DNA of 64,000 bases from Micromonospora sp. NBC_00421 (GTDB taxonomy: Bacteria; Actinomycetota; Actinomycetes; Mycobacteriales; Micromonosporaceae): assembly GCF_036017915.1 (NCBI RefSeq), contig NZ_CP107929.1, positions 6,561,001-6,625,000 on the forward strand. Direction: 5' to 3'. Each line of letters begins with the position of its first letter. The stretch's first letter is position 1. Positions 46,320 through 54,966 of the stretch are shown here, piece after piece. The notes below the pieces were generated by a model. The model did no database searches. It saw only the letters and a list, made by a program, of their open reading frames with translations, and was not told the origin of the DNA. Position numbers and translations under genes: made by a program.

Positions 46320-46720
46320 GGAGGCGGCGCGACGACCGGGGCCGCAGCGGTACGGGTCGGCGGGCGGGGGGCCGGCACGGATCTGGGCCGGCGAGAGTAT
46401 GGGCCGGCGTGGGCGTGGGCTGGCGTGGGCATTGGCGTGGGCTGGCGTGGGTGCGGGCTGGCGGGGGAATGAGCATGGGCCGGCGTGGGTGCGGGCCGGC
46501 ATGGGACGGCATGGACATGGACGGGCGGGAGTGGGGGTGAGGTGGGGGTGGCGTGGGCAAGCGTGAGCGGGAGTGGGCGGGAGTGGGGGTGAGGCGGCGG
46601 GGAGTGGCGGCCCGCGTGGACATGGGCCCGCACGGAGACGAACTGGTGGGGTCGTAGGTCGGTGGGGTCGTGGGTGGTGGGGACACGATTCGGGTGGGGC
46701 CGTGGTTGGCGAGGACCGAG
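46320..46720 (+). other. G-rich strand segment
   Basis: About 400 nt of G-dominated, C-poor + strand built from GTGGGCGTGGGCTGGCGTGGG-like words. It can give open frames of Gly/Arg/Ala on any strand, none credible. Comparable to 16671-16880; both follow a palindromic element. Confidence 0.5.
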
Positions 46721-46773
46721 CCGGTGGCGGTGCCGGTCGGCGTCGCTGGACCCGGAGTGTCATGCTTGCCGGC

Positions 46774-47415
46774 ATGGAGGGGCGGGATCGGATGAGGGCG
46801 GCTGACACCGACCGGGAGGCGACCGCGGAGCGGCTCCGGCTCGCCCTGGAGGAGGGCCGGCTCGATCTGCACGAGTACGACGAGCGCCTGCAGCGGACGT
46901 ACGGGGCGAAGACCTACGCGGAACTGGACACGGTGCTGGCGGATCTGCCGGGACCGGCCTCCGCGCAGCGGTCCGCCCTGGCGCCGGTCGGTCCCGGCGC
47001 GGCCCCGGCGATACCGCCGGAGCCGGTCGGTCACGGCTCTGCGGCGGGTCCCGGGCAGGGTGCCACGACCGGGCAGGGTGCCACGACCGGGCAGCCGGTG
47101 GACGGGGAGCTGGCGGCCGGCGGACCGACCGGTGCCGTCTCCGGACGCTGGTTGGCCGAGGTGTGGGGGCCCTGGCTGCGGGTCGCGGCCATCCTGACCG
47201 CTATCTGGGCGATCTCCGCACTCGGCAGCCGGGACCTGCTGTTCTACTGGCCGGTATGGGCGCTCGGCCCGTGGGGGGTCGTGTTGCTCTTCCGTACCGC
47301 GGGTGGGTTCGCCACCGGGGCGCCTGCGCGGGACGTAGCCCGGCGGGACCGGCGGCGGGCGGGCCGGGCTGTCCGCCGGCGGGAACGCCGGGAGCGGCGC
47401 CGGCACGATCGCTGA
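46774..47415 (+). CDS. DUF1707 domain membrane protein
   Basis: The protein begins MEGRDRMRAADTDREATAER and continues LRLALEEGRLDLHEYDERLQ, the DUF1707 signature. A Gly/Ala/Pro linker then leads to two membrane segments ([18 protein letters not shown] and [19 protein letters not shown]) and an Arg-rich tail. DUF1707 has no known function but is frequent at actinobacterial membranes. Start candidates are ATG 46762 (GGAG only 4 nt before), 46774 and 46792 (GGAGGGG 9 nt before); I use 46774. From 46774 it has 213 residues. Confidence 0.82.
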   Translation: MEGRDRMRAADTDREATAERLRLALEEGRLDLHEYDERLQRTYGAKTYAELDTVLADLPGPASAQRSALAPVGPGAAPAIPPEPVGHGSAAGPGQGATTGQGATTGQPVDGELAAGGPTGAVSGRWLAEVWGPWLRVAAILTAIWAISALGSRDLLFYWPVWALGPWGVVLLFRTAGGFATGAPARDVARRDRRRAGRAVRRRERRERRRHDR

Positions 47416-47668
47416 CGTCGAGCGGGGCCTGCTGTGGGTCGGGACGGGTGGGAACGTCGTCCCAGAACAGCCGGGCCGGCACGAGGCTCTCGGGGTGGGC
47501 CTGGTGTCCGTTTTCGTCCGAGTGGGTGACGCCACGGGTGGCCGGTTTGGCGACGGCCCGTAGGCGGGCGTAGACTTTCAGATCGGCGCACAGCGTCCAC
47601 TCCGGCATGCCCACCCCGCGCTTCGGTGGGAGCTGGAGCCGCGGCTGGCGCGGGTCCCCGATGACCAT
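47201..47668 (-). CDS. Possible minus-strand gene divergent from infA
   Basis: From ATG 47668 the minus strand reads [20 protein letters not shown], then [20 protein letters not shown] and [14 protein letters not shown]. Over 47416-47668 nearly every codon ends in G or C, a strong coding sign, whereas beyond 47415, where it runs antisense to the DUF1707 gene, the bias fades and the sequence becomes Pro/Arg-rich. So a real gene of about 85 codons may have lost its proper end, or the last part is non-coding. I do not recognise the family. Confidence 0.35.
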   Translation of the reverse strand: MVIGDPRQPRLQLPPKRGVGMPEWTLCADLKVYARLRAVAKPATRGVTHSDENGHQAHPESLVPARLFWDDVPTRPDPQQAPLDVSDRAGAAPGVPAGGQPGPPAAGPAGLRPAQAPRWRTHPRYGRATRPPTGRAPIPASRTAGPGCRVRRSPR

Positions 47669-47731
47669 CGGAAGACCCGTGTAAGACGTTGTGGGCCGTC
47701 CGGAGCAACCGACGTCAGGACAGCGGAGTAC

Positions 47732-47953
47732 ATGCCGAAAAAAGACGGAGCCATCGAGATCGAGGGTCGGGTCATCGAGCCTCTGCCGAACGCAATGTTC
47801 CGGGTGGAGCTCGCGAACGGCCATAAGGTGCTGGCTCACATCAGCGGCAAGATGCGGCAGCACTACATCCGCATCCTGCCGGAGGACCGGGTCGTCGTCG
47901 AACTCTCGCCGTACGACCTGACCCGCGGGCGCATCGTCTACCGCTACAAGTAA
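47732..47953 (+). CDS. infA: Translation initiation factor IF-1
   Basis: 73 residues, [20 protein letters not shown] to [13 protein letters not shown]: a complete S1-like OB fold. IF-1 occupies the ribosomal A site during initiation. It is followed by rpmJ after 92 nt. Confidence 0.99.
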   Translation: MPKKDGAIEIEGRVIEPLPNAMFRVELANGHKVLAHISGKMRQHYIRILPEDRVVVELSPYDLTRGRIVYRYK

Positions 47954-48045
47954 GCCTGACGGCGGCCGGGAAGTCCCCGTGTCCGTCTTCGACGTCCGGA
48001 GTCGCGGTCATCGCGTCGCCGGGCCAGATGGGAAGTAAGGCAACC

Positions 48046-48159
48046 GTGAAGGTCAAGCCGAGCGTCAAGAGGATCTGCAACAAGTGCCGGGTTATCCGCC
48101 GGCACGGCCGGGTCATGGTGATCTGCAGCGACCCGCGCCACAAGCAGCGCCAGGGCTGA
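48046..48159 (+). CDS. rpmJ: 50S ribosomal protein L36
   Basis: GTG 48046 encodes 37 residues: [20 protein letters not shown] then [17 protein letters not shown]. The zinc ligands Cys11, Cys14, Cys27 and His32 are kept, so this is the C+ form. It lies between infA and rpsM in the standard order. Confidence 0.97.
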   Translation: MKVKPSVKRICNKCRVIRRHGRVMVICSDPRHKQRQG

Positions 48160-48424
48160 TCCGATCCCGCCTTCCGTGACTTACGGAGGGCGGCGGACCG
48201 GTCCGGGTCGCGCAGATCCGACGACAACACGTCACCAGCTCGTCCCAGCCGCGGAACGTACGCATGCGTATCTTCTCGTGGCCAACCCCCGGTCGGAGGC
48301 CGGGGCCCGCTCGGGCAGCGGCCGTCCGGTCGCCGGCGCATCTCGCGCCGGAGGCGGACAGGTCGGTAGCGGGATGGGACGGGTCCACACCTCCGCCACA
48401 ACATCACGAGGAGTACGCCCGCAC

Positions 48425-48805
48425 ATGGCACGTCTAGTCGGCGTGGATCTCCCCCGCGAGAAGCGGATGGAGATCGCGCTCACCTACATCTTCGGGGTCG
48501 GTCGCACCCGTGCCCAGGAGACGCTCGCCGCCACCGGCATCTCGCCGGACAAGCGCGCTCGGGACCTCACGGACGAGGAGCTGGTCCAGCTCCGCGACCA
48601 CATCGAGTCGAACTACAAGGTTGAAGGCGACCTGCGCCGCGAGGTCGCCGCTGACATCCGCCGCAAGGTCGAGATCGGCTGCTACGCCGGCATCCGGCAC
48701 CGCCGGGGCCTGCCCGTGCGTGGCCAGCGGACGCGGACCAACGCCCGCACCCGCAAGGGCCCGAAGCGGACCGTCGCCGGCAAGAAGAAGCCCGGCAAGA
48801 AGTAA
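48425..48805 (+). CDS. rpsM: 30S ribosomal protein S13
   Basis: ATG 48425 follows ACGAGGAGTACGCCCGCAC; 126 residues, [20 protein letters not shown]. The helix-two-turn-helix region and C-terminal tail ([20 protein letters not shown] then [16 protein letters not shown]) that contacts tRNAs are complete. The 265-nt gap upstream may hold a promoter. Confidence 0.99.
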   Translation: MARLVGVDLPREKRMEIALTYIFGVGRTRAQETLAATGISPDKRARDLTDEELVQLRDHIESNYKVEGDLRREVAADIRRKVEIGCYAGIRHRRGLPVRGQRTRTNARTRKGPKRTVAGKKKPGKK

Positions 48806-48893
48806 GACGTAGACCGGAATACGGGTCTGGGTCCGCCGAGCTAGGCCAGGCCGCAACCTGTATCGGGAAGTCAACTAGGAGCGCAGAAGACTT

Positions 48894-49301
48894 ATGCCAC
48901 CGAAGGCTCGTGCCGGAGCCGCTGTCAAGAAGGTCCGGCGCAAGGAACGCAAGAACGTCGCCCACGGGCAGGCGCACATCAAGAGCACCTTCAACAACAC
49001 CATCGTGTCCATCACGGACCCGACCGGTGCGGTCATCTCCTGGGCCTCCGCCGGCCAGGTGGGCTTCAAGGGCTCCCGCAAGTCGACCCCGTTCGCCGCG
49101 CAGCTGGCCGCCGAGGCCGCCGCGCGTCGGGCGATGGAGCACGGCATGCGCAAGGTCGACGTGTTCGTCAAGGGCCCCGGCTCCGGCCGGGAAACCGCCA
49201 TCCGCTCGCTGCAGGCCGTCGGGCTGGAGGTCGGCCAGATCGCCGACGTCACCCCGCAGCCGCACAACGGGTGCCGTCCGCCGAAGCGTCGTCGGGTCTG
49301 A
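48894..49301 (+). CDS. rpsK: 30S ribosomal protein S11
   Basis: 135 residues, basic start ([20 protein letters not shown]), conserved [20 protein letters not shown] and the C-terminal [17 protein letters not shown]11 forms the 30S platform at the E site. Spaced 88 nt after rpsM and 14 nt before rpsD. Confidence 0.99.
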   Translation: MPPKARAGAAVKKVRRKERKNVAHGQAHIKSTFNNTIVSITDPTGAVISWASAGQVGFKGSRKSTPFAAQLAAEAAARRAMEHGMRKVDVFVKGPGSGRETAIRSLQAVGLEVGQIADVTPQPHNGCRPPKRRRV

Positions 49302-49315
49302 GAGGTTAGAGAGAG

Positions 49316-49942
49316 ATGGCTCGTTACACCGGTGCTGACTGCCGCCGTTGCCGGCGGGAGAAGATGAAGCTGTTCCTCAAGGGCAGCAAGTGCGATGGTC
49401 CGAAGTGCCCGTTCGAGTCCCGGCCGTTCCCGCCCGGGCAGCACGGTCGTGGCCGCACGAAGGAGACGGAGTACCTGCTCCAGCTCCGCGAGAAGCAGAA
49501 GGCCCGCCGCGTGTACGGCGTGCTGGAGAAGCAGTTCCGCGGTTACTACGAGGAGGCGGTGGCCAAGCAGGCCAAGACCGGTGAGGTCCTCCTGCAGATC
49601 CTCGAGTCGCGCCTCGACAACGTGGTCTACCGGGCCGGTTACGCGCACTCGCGGGACATGGCCCGCCAGCTTGTCAAGCACGGTCACTTCACCGTGAACG
49701 GCAAGAAGGTCGACATCCCGTCGTACCGGGTCAAGGAGCACGACATCATCGAGGTCCGGGGCAAGAGCAAGGAGCTCACCCCGTTCATCGTGGCGCAGGC
49801 CCAGGCCGGCTCGAAGACGGTTCCGGCGTGGCTGGAGGCGATCCCGAGCCAGATGAAGGTCCTGGTGCACTCGCTCCCGGCCCGTCAGGTGATCGACACC
49901 CAGGTCCAGGAACAGCTGATCGTCGAGCTCTACTCCAAGTAA
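49316..49942 (+). CDS. rpsD: 30S ribosomal protein S4
   Basis: 208 residues, [21 protein letters not shown]-terminal Cys residues (C9, C12, C26, C31 region) form the zinc-binding pattern of some S4 proteins. The S4 RNA-binding domain ([20 protein letters not shown]) follows. S4 nucleates 30S assembly and, in E. coli, represses the alpha operon. Confidence 0.98.
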   Translation: MARYTGADCRRCRREKMKLFLKGSKCDGPKCPFESRPFPPGQHGRGRTKETEYLLQLREKQKARRVYGVLEKQFRGYYEEAVAKQAKTGEVLLQILESRLDNVVYRAGYAHSRDMARQLVKHGHFTVNGKKVDIPSYRVKEHDIIEVRGKSKELTPFIVAQAQAGSKTVPAWLEAIPSQMKVLVHSLPARQVIDTQVQEQLIVELYSK

Positions 49943-50038
49943 GGGCTCGTTGCGGTGGCCCGTCCTCCGGGGCGGGCCACCGGAACGGTTTGTGTCGTGG
50001 GCGTCATATAGCGGGCGCCCCGGAAGAGAAGAGAAGAA

Positions 50039-51061
50039 ATGCTCATCAGCCAGCGACCGTCTCTCTCCGAAGAGTCGATCAACGAGACCCGCTCCCGGTT
50101 CACCATCGAGCCGCTGGAGCCCGGCTTCGGCTACACCCTGGGCAACTCGCTGCGGCGTACGCTGCTGTCGTCCATCCCGGGTGCCGCGGTCACCTCGATC
50201 AAGATCGACGGTGTGCTGCACGAGTTCACCACGATCCCCGGGGTCAAGGAGGACGTGGTCGAGCTCGTCATGAACATCAAGGAGCTCTGCGTCAGCTCCG
50301 AGCACGACGAGCCGGTCAGCATGTACCTGCGCAAGCAGGGTCCGGGCGACGTCACCGCGGGCGACATCCAGCCCCCGGCCGGCGTCTCGGTGCACAACCC
50401 CGACCTCAAGCTCGCCACCCTCAACGGCAAGGGCCGGCTCGACATGGAGCTGACCGTCGAGCGGGGTCGCGGCTACGTGACGGCGGCGCAGAACAAGCAG
50501 GCCGGCGCCGAGATCGGCCGGATCCCGGTCGACTCGATCTACTCGCCGGTGCTGAAGGTGACGTACCGCGTCGAGGCGACCCGCGTCGAGCAGCGGACCG
50601 ACTTCGACCGGCTGATCATCGACGTCGAGACCAAGCCGTCGATGGGCCCGCGTACCGCGCTGGCCTCCGCCGGTTCGACGCTGGTGGAGCTCTTCGGGCT
50701 GGCCCGGGAGCTGGACGAGACCGCCGAGGGCATCGACATCGGGCCGTCCCCGCAGGACGCCCAGCTGGCGGCGGACCTGGCCCTGCCGATCGAGGAGTTG
50801 GACCTCACCGTCCGCTCCTACAACTGCCTCAAGCGCGAGGGCATCAACTCCGTTGGTGAGCTGATCGGGCGTACCGAGGCCGACCTCCTCGACATCCGGA
50901 ACTTCGGTCAGAAGTCGATCGACGAGGTCAAGATGAAGCTCGCCGGGATGGGTCTGGGGCTGAAGGACTCGGCCCCGAACTTCGACCCGGCACACGTCGT
51001 GGACGCCTTCGGTGAGGCCGACTACGACACCGACGACTATCGCGAGACCGAGCAGCTCTAG
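50039..51061 (+). CDS. rpoA: RNA polymerase subunit alpha
   Basis: 340 residues, [20 protein letters not shown]. The N-terminal assembly domain ([20 protein letters not shown]) and the C-terminal UP-element/activator domain ([39 protein letters not shown]) are complete. It dimerises to start polymerase assembly. It sits between rpsD and rplQ as usual. Confidence 0.99.
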   Translation: MLISQRPSLSEESINETRSRFTIEPLEPGFGYTLGNSLRRTLLSSIPGAAVTSIKIDGVLHEFTTIPGVKEDVVELVMNIKELCVSSEHDEPVSMYLRKQGPGDVTAGDIQPPAGVSVHNPDLKLATLNGKGRLDMELTVERGRGYVTAAQNKQAGAEIGRIPVDSIYSPVLKVTYRVEATRVEQRTDFDRLIIDVETKPSMGPRTALASAGSTLVELFGLARELDETAEGIDIGPSPQDAQLAADLALPIEELDLTVRSYNCLKREGINSVGELIGRTEADLLDIRNFGQKSIDEVKMKLAGMGLGLKDSAPNFDPAHVVDAFGEADYDTDDYRETEQL

Positions 51062-51095
51062 TCCGCGCTGCCGCCACACCTGAGGAGCACCAAGC

Positions 51096-51668
51096 ATGCC
51101 CACGCCCACCAAGGGCCCCCGCCTCGGCGGCAGCCCCGCGCACGAGCGGCTGATGCTGGCCAACCTGGCCACCGCGCTGTTCCAGCACGGCAAGATCCAG
51201 ACCACCGAGACGAAGGCCCGGCGGCTGCGTCCGCTGGCCGAGCAGCTCATCACCAAGGCCAAGCGGGGCGACCTCGCCTCCCGTCGTCGGGTGCTGGGCG
51301 TCGTCAAGGACAAGGACGTGGTCTACTCCCTGTTCGACCAGATCGCGCCCCGGTACGCCAACCGCAACGGTGGTTACACCCGGATCGTGAAGACCGGTCC
51401 GCGCAAGGGTGACGCCGCTCCGATGGCGATCATCGAGCTGGTCGAGGAGCTTCAGGTCGCCGAGCCCAAGGCGAACAAGAAGACCGCCGCCCGCAAGAGC
51501 GCCCAGCAGGACAAGGTCGAGGCGCTCGCCCCGGCCGAGGAGACCCCGGCGGCCCCGGCCGACCAGGACTCCGAGGCGCCGGTCTCGGCGTCCGGTGACA
51601 CCGCCGCCGCCCGCGAGGACAGCGACGAGGCCACCGAGACCAACGAGGCCACCGAGAACAAGGCCTGA
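51096..51668 (+). CDS. rplQ: 50S ribosomal protein L17
   Basis: 190 residues, [20 protein letters not shown]. The conserved core ends at about residue 120 ([13 protein letters not shown]); the other 70 residues are a low-complexity Ala/Glu/Thr/Asp tail, longer than in most bacteria but seen in actinobacteria. Part of the alpha operon, 75 nt before truA. Confidence 0.98.
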   Translation: MPTPTKGPRLGGSPAHERLMLANLATALFQHGKIQTTETKARRLRPLAEQLITKAKRGDLASRRRVLGVVKDKDVVYSLFDQIAPRYANRNGGYTRIVKTGPRKGDAAPMAIIELVEELQVAEPKANKKTAARKSAQQDKVEALAPAEETPAAPADQDSEAPVSASGDTAAAREDSDEATETNEATENKA

Positions 51669-51742
51669 GCACCGGCAGCATCGTCGGGCCCGGCATCCCT
51701 TCCTGGGGTGCCGGGCCCGACGCCGTCGAGGGGAGGTACGAG

Positions 51743-52573
51743 GTGGACGAGCGGATCCGGCTGCGGCTGGACGTCTCGTACGACGGCACCGACTTCTCCG
51801 GCTGGGCCGTCCAGCCGACCCGGCGCACAGTGGCCGGGGTGCTGGTCGAGACAATGGACCTGGTGCTCGGGGCGGGCACCGTTACCGGGTTGACAGTGGC
51901 CGGCCGGACGGACGCCGGGGTGCACGCCGCCGGCCAGGTCTGCCACCTCGACCTGCCCGGCGGCGTCTGGCGGGAGCATCGGGGACGGCTGCTGCGCCGG
52001 CTTGCCCGGCTGCTCCCCGGCGACGTACGGGTCCGGGCGATGACCGAGGTGCCTGTCGACTTCGACGCCCGCTTCTCGGCGACCTTCCGCCGCTACGAGT
52101 ACCGGGTGACCGACGCCCCATGGGGCGCCGAGCCGCTGCGTCGGCGGGACATCCTCGCCTGGCCCCGCCCGCTGGACCTGGTCGCGTTGCAGGCGGCGGC
52201 GACCGGCCTGGTCGGGGAGCACGACTTCGCCGCGTACTGCCGGCGCAAGGAGAACGCCACCACGCTGCGTGAGGTGACCCGGCTGGACTGGCGGCGGGAC
52301 CCGGACGGCATCCTGGTCGCCACCGTGCAGGCCGACGCGTTCTGCCAGGCGATGGTGCGCAGCCTGGTGGGGGCGATGCTGACCGCCGGGGACGGTCGAC
52401 GCCCGGTCGACTGGCCGGGTGGCCTGCTCGCCCGGCGGGAGCGGTCCAGCGAGGTGACAGTCGCGCCGGCGCACGGGTTGACCCTGGTCGCCGTCGGTTA
52501 CCCGGACGACCCGGCCGAGTACGCCCGCCGCGCCGACCGGACCCGCCGGCTACGCCTTCCCGTGGAGTCCTAG
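51743..52573 (+). CDS. truA: tRNA pseudouridine synthase A
   Basis: GTG 51743, 276 residues, MDERIRLRLDVSYDGTDFSG. The catalytic Asp57 lies in VAGRTDAGVHAAGQ; ARFSATFRRYEYRV and FCQAMVRSLVGAMLTAGDGR are also conserved. It modifies tRNA positions 38-40. It follows rplQ, ending this operon; the usual rplM-rpsI pair is not found downstream in this window. Confidence 0.97.
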   Translation: MDERIRLRLDVSYDGTDFSGWAVQPTRRTVAGVLVETMDLVLGAGTVTGLTVAGRTDAGVHAAGQVCHLDLPGGVWREHRGRLLRRLARLLPGDVRVRAMTEVPVDFDARFSATFRRYEYRVTDAPWGAEPLRRRDILAWPRPLDLVALQAAATGLVGEHDFAAYCRRKENATTLREVTRLDWRRDPDGILVATVQADAFCQAMVRSLVGAMLTAGDGRRPVDWPGGLLARRERSSEVTVAPAHGLTLVAVGYPDDPAEYARRADRTRRLRLPVES

Positions 52574-52605
52574 CCCGGTCAGCCCACCGCAGCGTCGCGG
52601 TTGCG

Positions 52606-53430
52606 CTACCGGCGGGCGGCAGCGTTGCGCTGGCGTGCCGACTCGTAGAGCACGACGGTAGCGGCGGCCGCCGCGTTCAGGGAGCTGGCGGCCCCGGACA
52701 TCGGGACCCGGATGAGCTGGTCGCAGGCTTCACGCCAGCCGACGCTGAGACCGGTGGTCTCGTTGCCGATCAGGGTCAGCGTGGGTTGCGTGAAGTCGTA
52801 CTCGGCGGCATCAAGTGCGGCGTGCTCATCGGTACCCGCGATGCCGATGCGGATACCGTCGGCGCGCACGTCGGCGACCCAGGACAGCACGGCCTGGTGC
52901 GAGGGCGCCCTGACCACGGGCAGCGCGAACACCGAGCCGGTGCTCGCCCGCACCGCCTTCGGGTCGTACACATCGGCGGCATGGCCGGTGACGATGACGC
53001 CGGACGCGCCGAAGGCGTCTGCGGACCGGATGAGTGTCCCGATGTTGCCGGGGCTGGTGGGCCGGTCGAACACGACGGTGAGCATGGTCGGTCCGGTCGG
53101 GATGCGGCACAGGTCGTCCTCCGGTAGGGCGACCACGGCCAGCAGCTCCGGAACCGTGTCCGCCTTGCCGCCCAGCTCATGCATCAGGTCGGGGGAGACG
53201 GCGTACCTCTCGGCCTGGACGGTGTCCAGGGCTCCGCGTGCCCAGTCGGACAACTGGACGTCGGCGTCGTGGAGCAGCTCCCGGACCTGCCAGCCGTGTT
53301 CGATGGCCATGGTGATCGGGCGTACGCCCTGCACGAGGAATTCGCCGCGACGCTGCCGCTTGGTCCGGTTGCGGAGCAGAGCCTCCCACTGCTGAAATCG
53401 CGCGTTGCGGCCACTCACCCGCCCCCTCAC
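52606..53430 (-). CDS. SpoU/TrmH-family RNA 2'-O-methyltransferase
   Basis: 274 residues. An N-terminal L30e-like substrate domain (NRTKRQRRGEFLVQGVRPIT) is followed by the SPOUT knot motifs: FDRPTSPGNIGTLIRSADAF, LTLIGNETTGLS and VPMSGAASSLNAAAAATVVL. The enzyme methylates a ribose in rRNA or tRNA; the site is not predictable. The GTG start overlaps the stop of the upstream PhyH-like gene by 4 nt (GTGA), so both are translated together. Related SpoU enzymes confer resistance to ribosome-targeting antibiotics in producers, but nothing here proves that. Confidence 0.87.
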   Translation of the reverse strand: MRGRVSGRNARFQQWEALLRNRTKRQRRGEFLVQGVRPITMAIEHGWQVRELLHDADVQLSDWARGALDTVQAERYAVSPDLMHELGGKADTVPELLAVVALPEDDLCRIPTGPTMLTVVFDRPTSPGNIGTLIRSADAFGASGVIVTGHAADVYDPKAVRASTGSVFALPVVRAPSHQAVLSWVADVRADGIRIGIAGTDEHAALDAAEYDFTQPTLTLIGNETTGLSVGWREACDQLIRVPMSGAASSLNAAAAATVVLYESARQRNAAARR

Positions 53431-54236
53431 CGTTGTCCCCGCCTTCCCGGTACCTCAGGAGCGGGGGTGTCCTGCCCGAGTCCTCGGCGGATCGCGATCT
53501 CCACGGGCGAGTACGCACCGTCGGCCCGTTCCAGCTCGTACGGTGCCGCCGGCATCAGCGGCGGCTGGGCCATGAAGCGCGGCCGCGTCCCGTGGTGCGG
53601 TTGCGCCGCGTGCACCAGGAACGGATGGCAGAGGAAGACGTCCCCCGGAGAGCCGGTGGCCAGGGCGAGTGGCCGGTGGTCCGACGCCGCCACCAGCTCG
53701 GGCGCGAGGTCGAGCCCGCTCGCCCCGTCCTCCCCGTACCTCTCCAGCACGTTCGGCACGTCGAGGTGTGAGCCGACCCGGATCCGGGTCGGAGCGTCCT
53801 CTGCGCCGACCTCGCTGAACAGGAACAACATCAGCAGCGCCCGGCCCTGGGAGCGAACATTCGTGAAGTACCAGCTCGCACCCTCCGGCAGATAGCTGCC
53901 CTCGATGTGCCAGCCCGCGTCTTCCGGCTCGTCCCGGTGCGGGAAGCGCAACGGGAACGTGCCCAGTGAGTAGCGCGGCTCCCAGCGTCCCGCGCCGACG
54001 AGCAGGTCGTACGCGTGATGGAGGAACGGAGAATTGGGTGCGGCGGCGAACGGCCCCTGCGCCATGCCGGGCACCCAGTGCACGGGCTGCGTCCAGGTGG
54101 CGGGGTCGTCCGGATCGCAGCCGGTCTCCCGCCACAGCAGCCGCGCGCAGTCGGCGGCCACGCGCGGCGCGACGGCGCCCGCCAACTTCACGAAGCCGTC
54201 GCGAAGGAACCGGGATACCAGTGTCGTGTCGTCCAT
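53427..54236 (-). CDS. PhyH-like Fe(II)/2-oxoglutarate dioxygenase
   Basis: From ATG 54236 (MDDTTLVSRFLRDGFVKLAG) the protein has 269 residues; GTG 54257 is an alternative start. The opening helix and FVKL strand are typical of phytanoyl-CoA dioxygenase-like proteins. Probable iron ligands are His and Glu in GWHIEGSYLP (HxE in place of the commoner HxD) and a distal His in CHPFLVHAAQPH, followed by Arg for 2-oxoglutarate. Substrate unknown. Its coupling to an RNA methyltransferase gene is unusual. Confidence 0.8.
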   Translation of the reverse strand: MDDTTLVSRFLRDGFVKLAGAVAPRVAADCARLLWRETGCDPDDPATWTQPVHWVPGMAQGPFAAAPNSPFLHHAYDLLVGAGRWEPRYSLGTFPLRFPHRDEPEDAGWHIEGSYLPEGASWYFTNVRSQGRALLMLFLFSEVGAEDAPTRIRVGSHLDVPNVLERYGEDGASGLDLAPELVAASDHRPLALATGSPGDVFLCHPFLVHAAQPHHGTRPRFMAQPPLMPAAPYELERADGAYSPVEIAIRRGLGQDTPAPEVPGRRGQR

Positions 54237-54388
54237 GCCCCCATCGTGTGGTGGCACCGCTCCCGACCGCCCGACACCTTCCGCTCCGCTTCCGTCGGGT
54301 ACGCCGCATCAGCGCCGGTCACGATACGGAGGCACTGTCGCCCAGCACCACGGCCCAGGTTCCGCCCACTGCCGAAGGGAACGAACGC

Positions 54389-54883
54389 ATGGAAACCCGC
54401 ATCGTCGACCGTCCCGCATTCCGGCTCGTGGGGCATGCTGCCCGGGTTCCCCTGATCCACCGAGGCGTCAACCCGTACGTCCAGCAGCACATCGCGGCGC
54501 TGCCGGCTGAGGAGCACCTGCGCTTGAAGACACTCGGCGACGTTGAGCCGGGCGGCCTGCTCGCGGTCTGCGACGACCTCGACGCGGACTACGGCGAGGG
54601 CAGTGAGTTGACCTACCTGCACGGGGTCGCCGTGTCCCCGAGCACGCCGGTCCCGGCCGACCTCGACGTCATCGAGGTCCCGGCGGGCCGCTGGGTGGTC
54701 ATCCGGGCTGTGGGGTCGCATCCGCGGATCCTGCAGCAGACCTGGGCCGCGGTCGCAACCGAGTGGTTTCCCTTCACCCCGTGGCGCCTGCGGCCGGGCC
54801 CGGAGATCGTCGCGGTGCCCAAACCGGCGGACGCCCCCCGCACCACGACACGCGAACTCTGGCTGCCCGTCGAGCCGGCGTAG
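54389..54883 (+). CDS. GyrI-like effector-binding-domain protein
   Basis: ATG 54389 follows GAAGGGAACGAACGC; 164 residues, METRIVDRPAFRLVGHAARV. The SOUL/GyrI-like fold is seen in the strand PAFRLVGHAARVPLIHRGVN, the loop VCDDLDADYGEGSELTYLHG, the strand LDVIEVPAGRWVVIRAVGSH and the terminal RELWLPVEP. It probably binds a small ligand. A second member is at 5904-6416. It is divergent from the PhyH-like gene. Confidence 0.8.
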   Translation: METRIVDRPAFRLVGHAARVPLIHRGVNPYVQQHIAALPAEEHLRLKTLGDVEPGGLLAVCDDLDADYGEGSELTYLHGVAVSPSTPVPADLDVIEVPAGRWVVIRAVGSHPRILQQTWAAVATEWFPFTPWRLRPGPEIVAVPKPADAPRTTTRELWLPVEPA

Positions 54884-54966
54884 CGACCGGTCCCGCTGTC
54901 GGGGCCGAGCCGGCAGTTCAGGAGACGGAGACCCGGACAGGACGGCCGGGCCTCCGCCAGCGGGTG

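Larger units (their letters stand above)
45766..46761. other. 1-kb repeat-rich gene-free region after map
   Basis: No supported gene. It begins with CTTATCCCCGGCC duplicated at about 45773 and 45785, continues with the 20-bp tandem array (45922-46019), GTGTGGGCAGAC duplicated at about 46102 and 46122, the palindromic element (about 46211-46310), and a G-rich tract (46320-46720) made of GCGTGGG/CTGGCG words. Confidence 0.6.

Noticed and set aside
46320..46773. Long plus-strand frames in the G-rich tract before the DUF1707 gene
   Set aside because: They are low-complexity Gly/Arg/Trp strings without family or codon bias; the conserved protein begins at about 46774.
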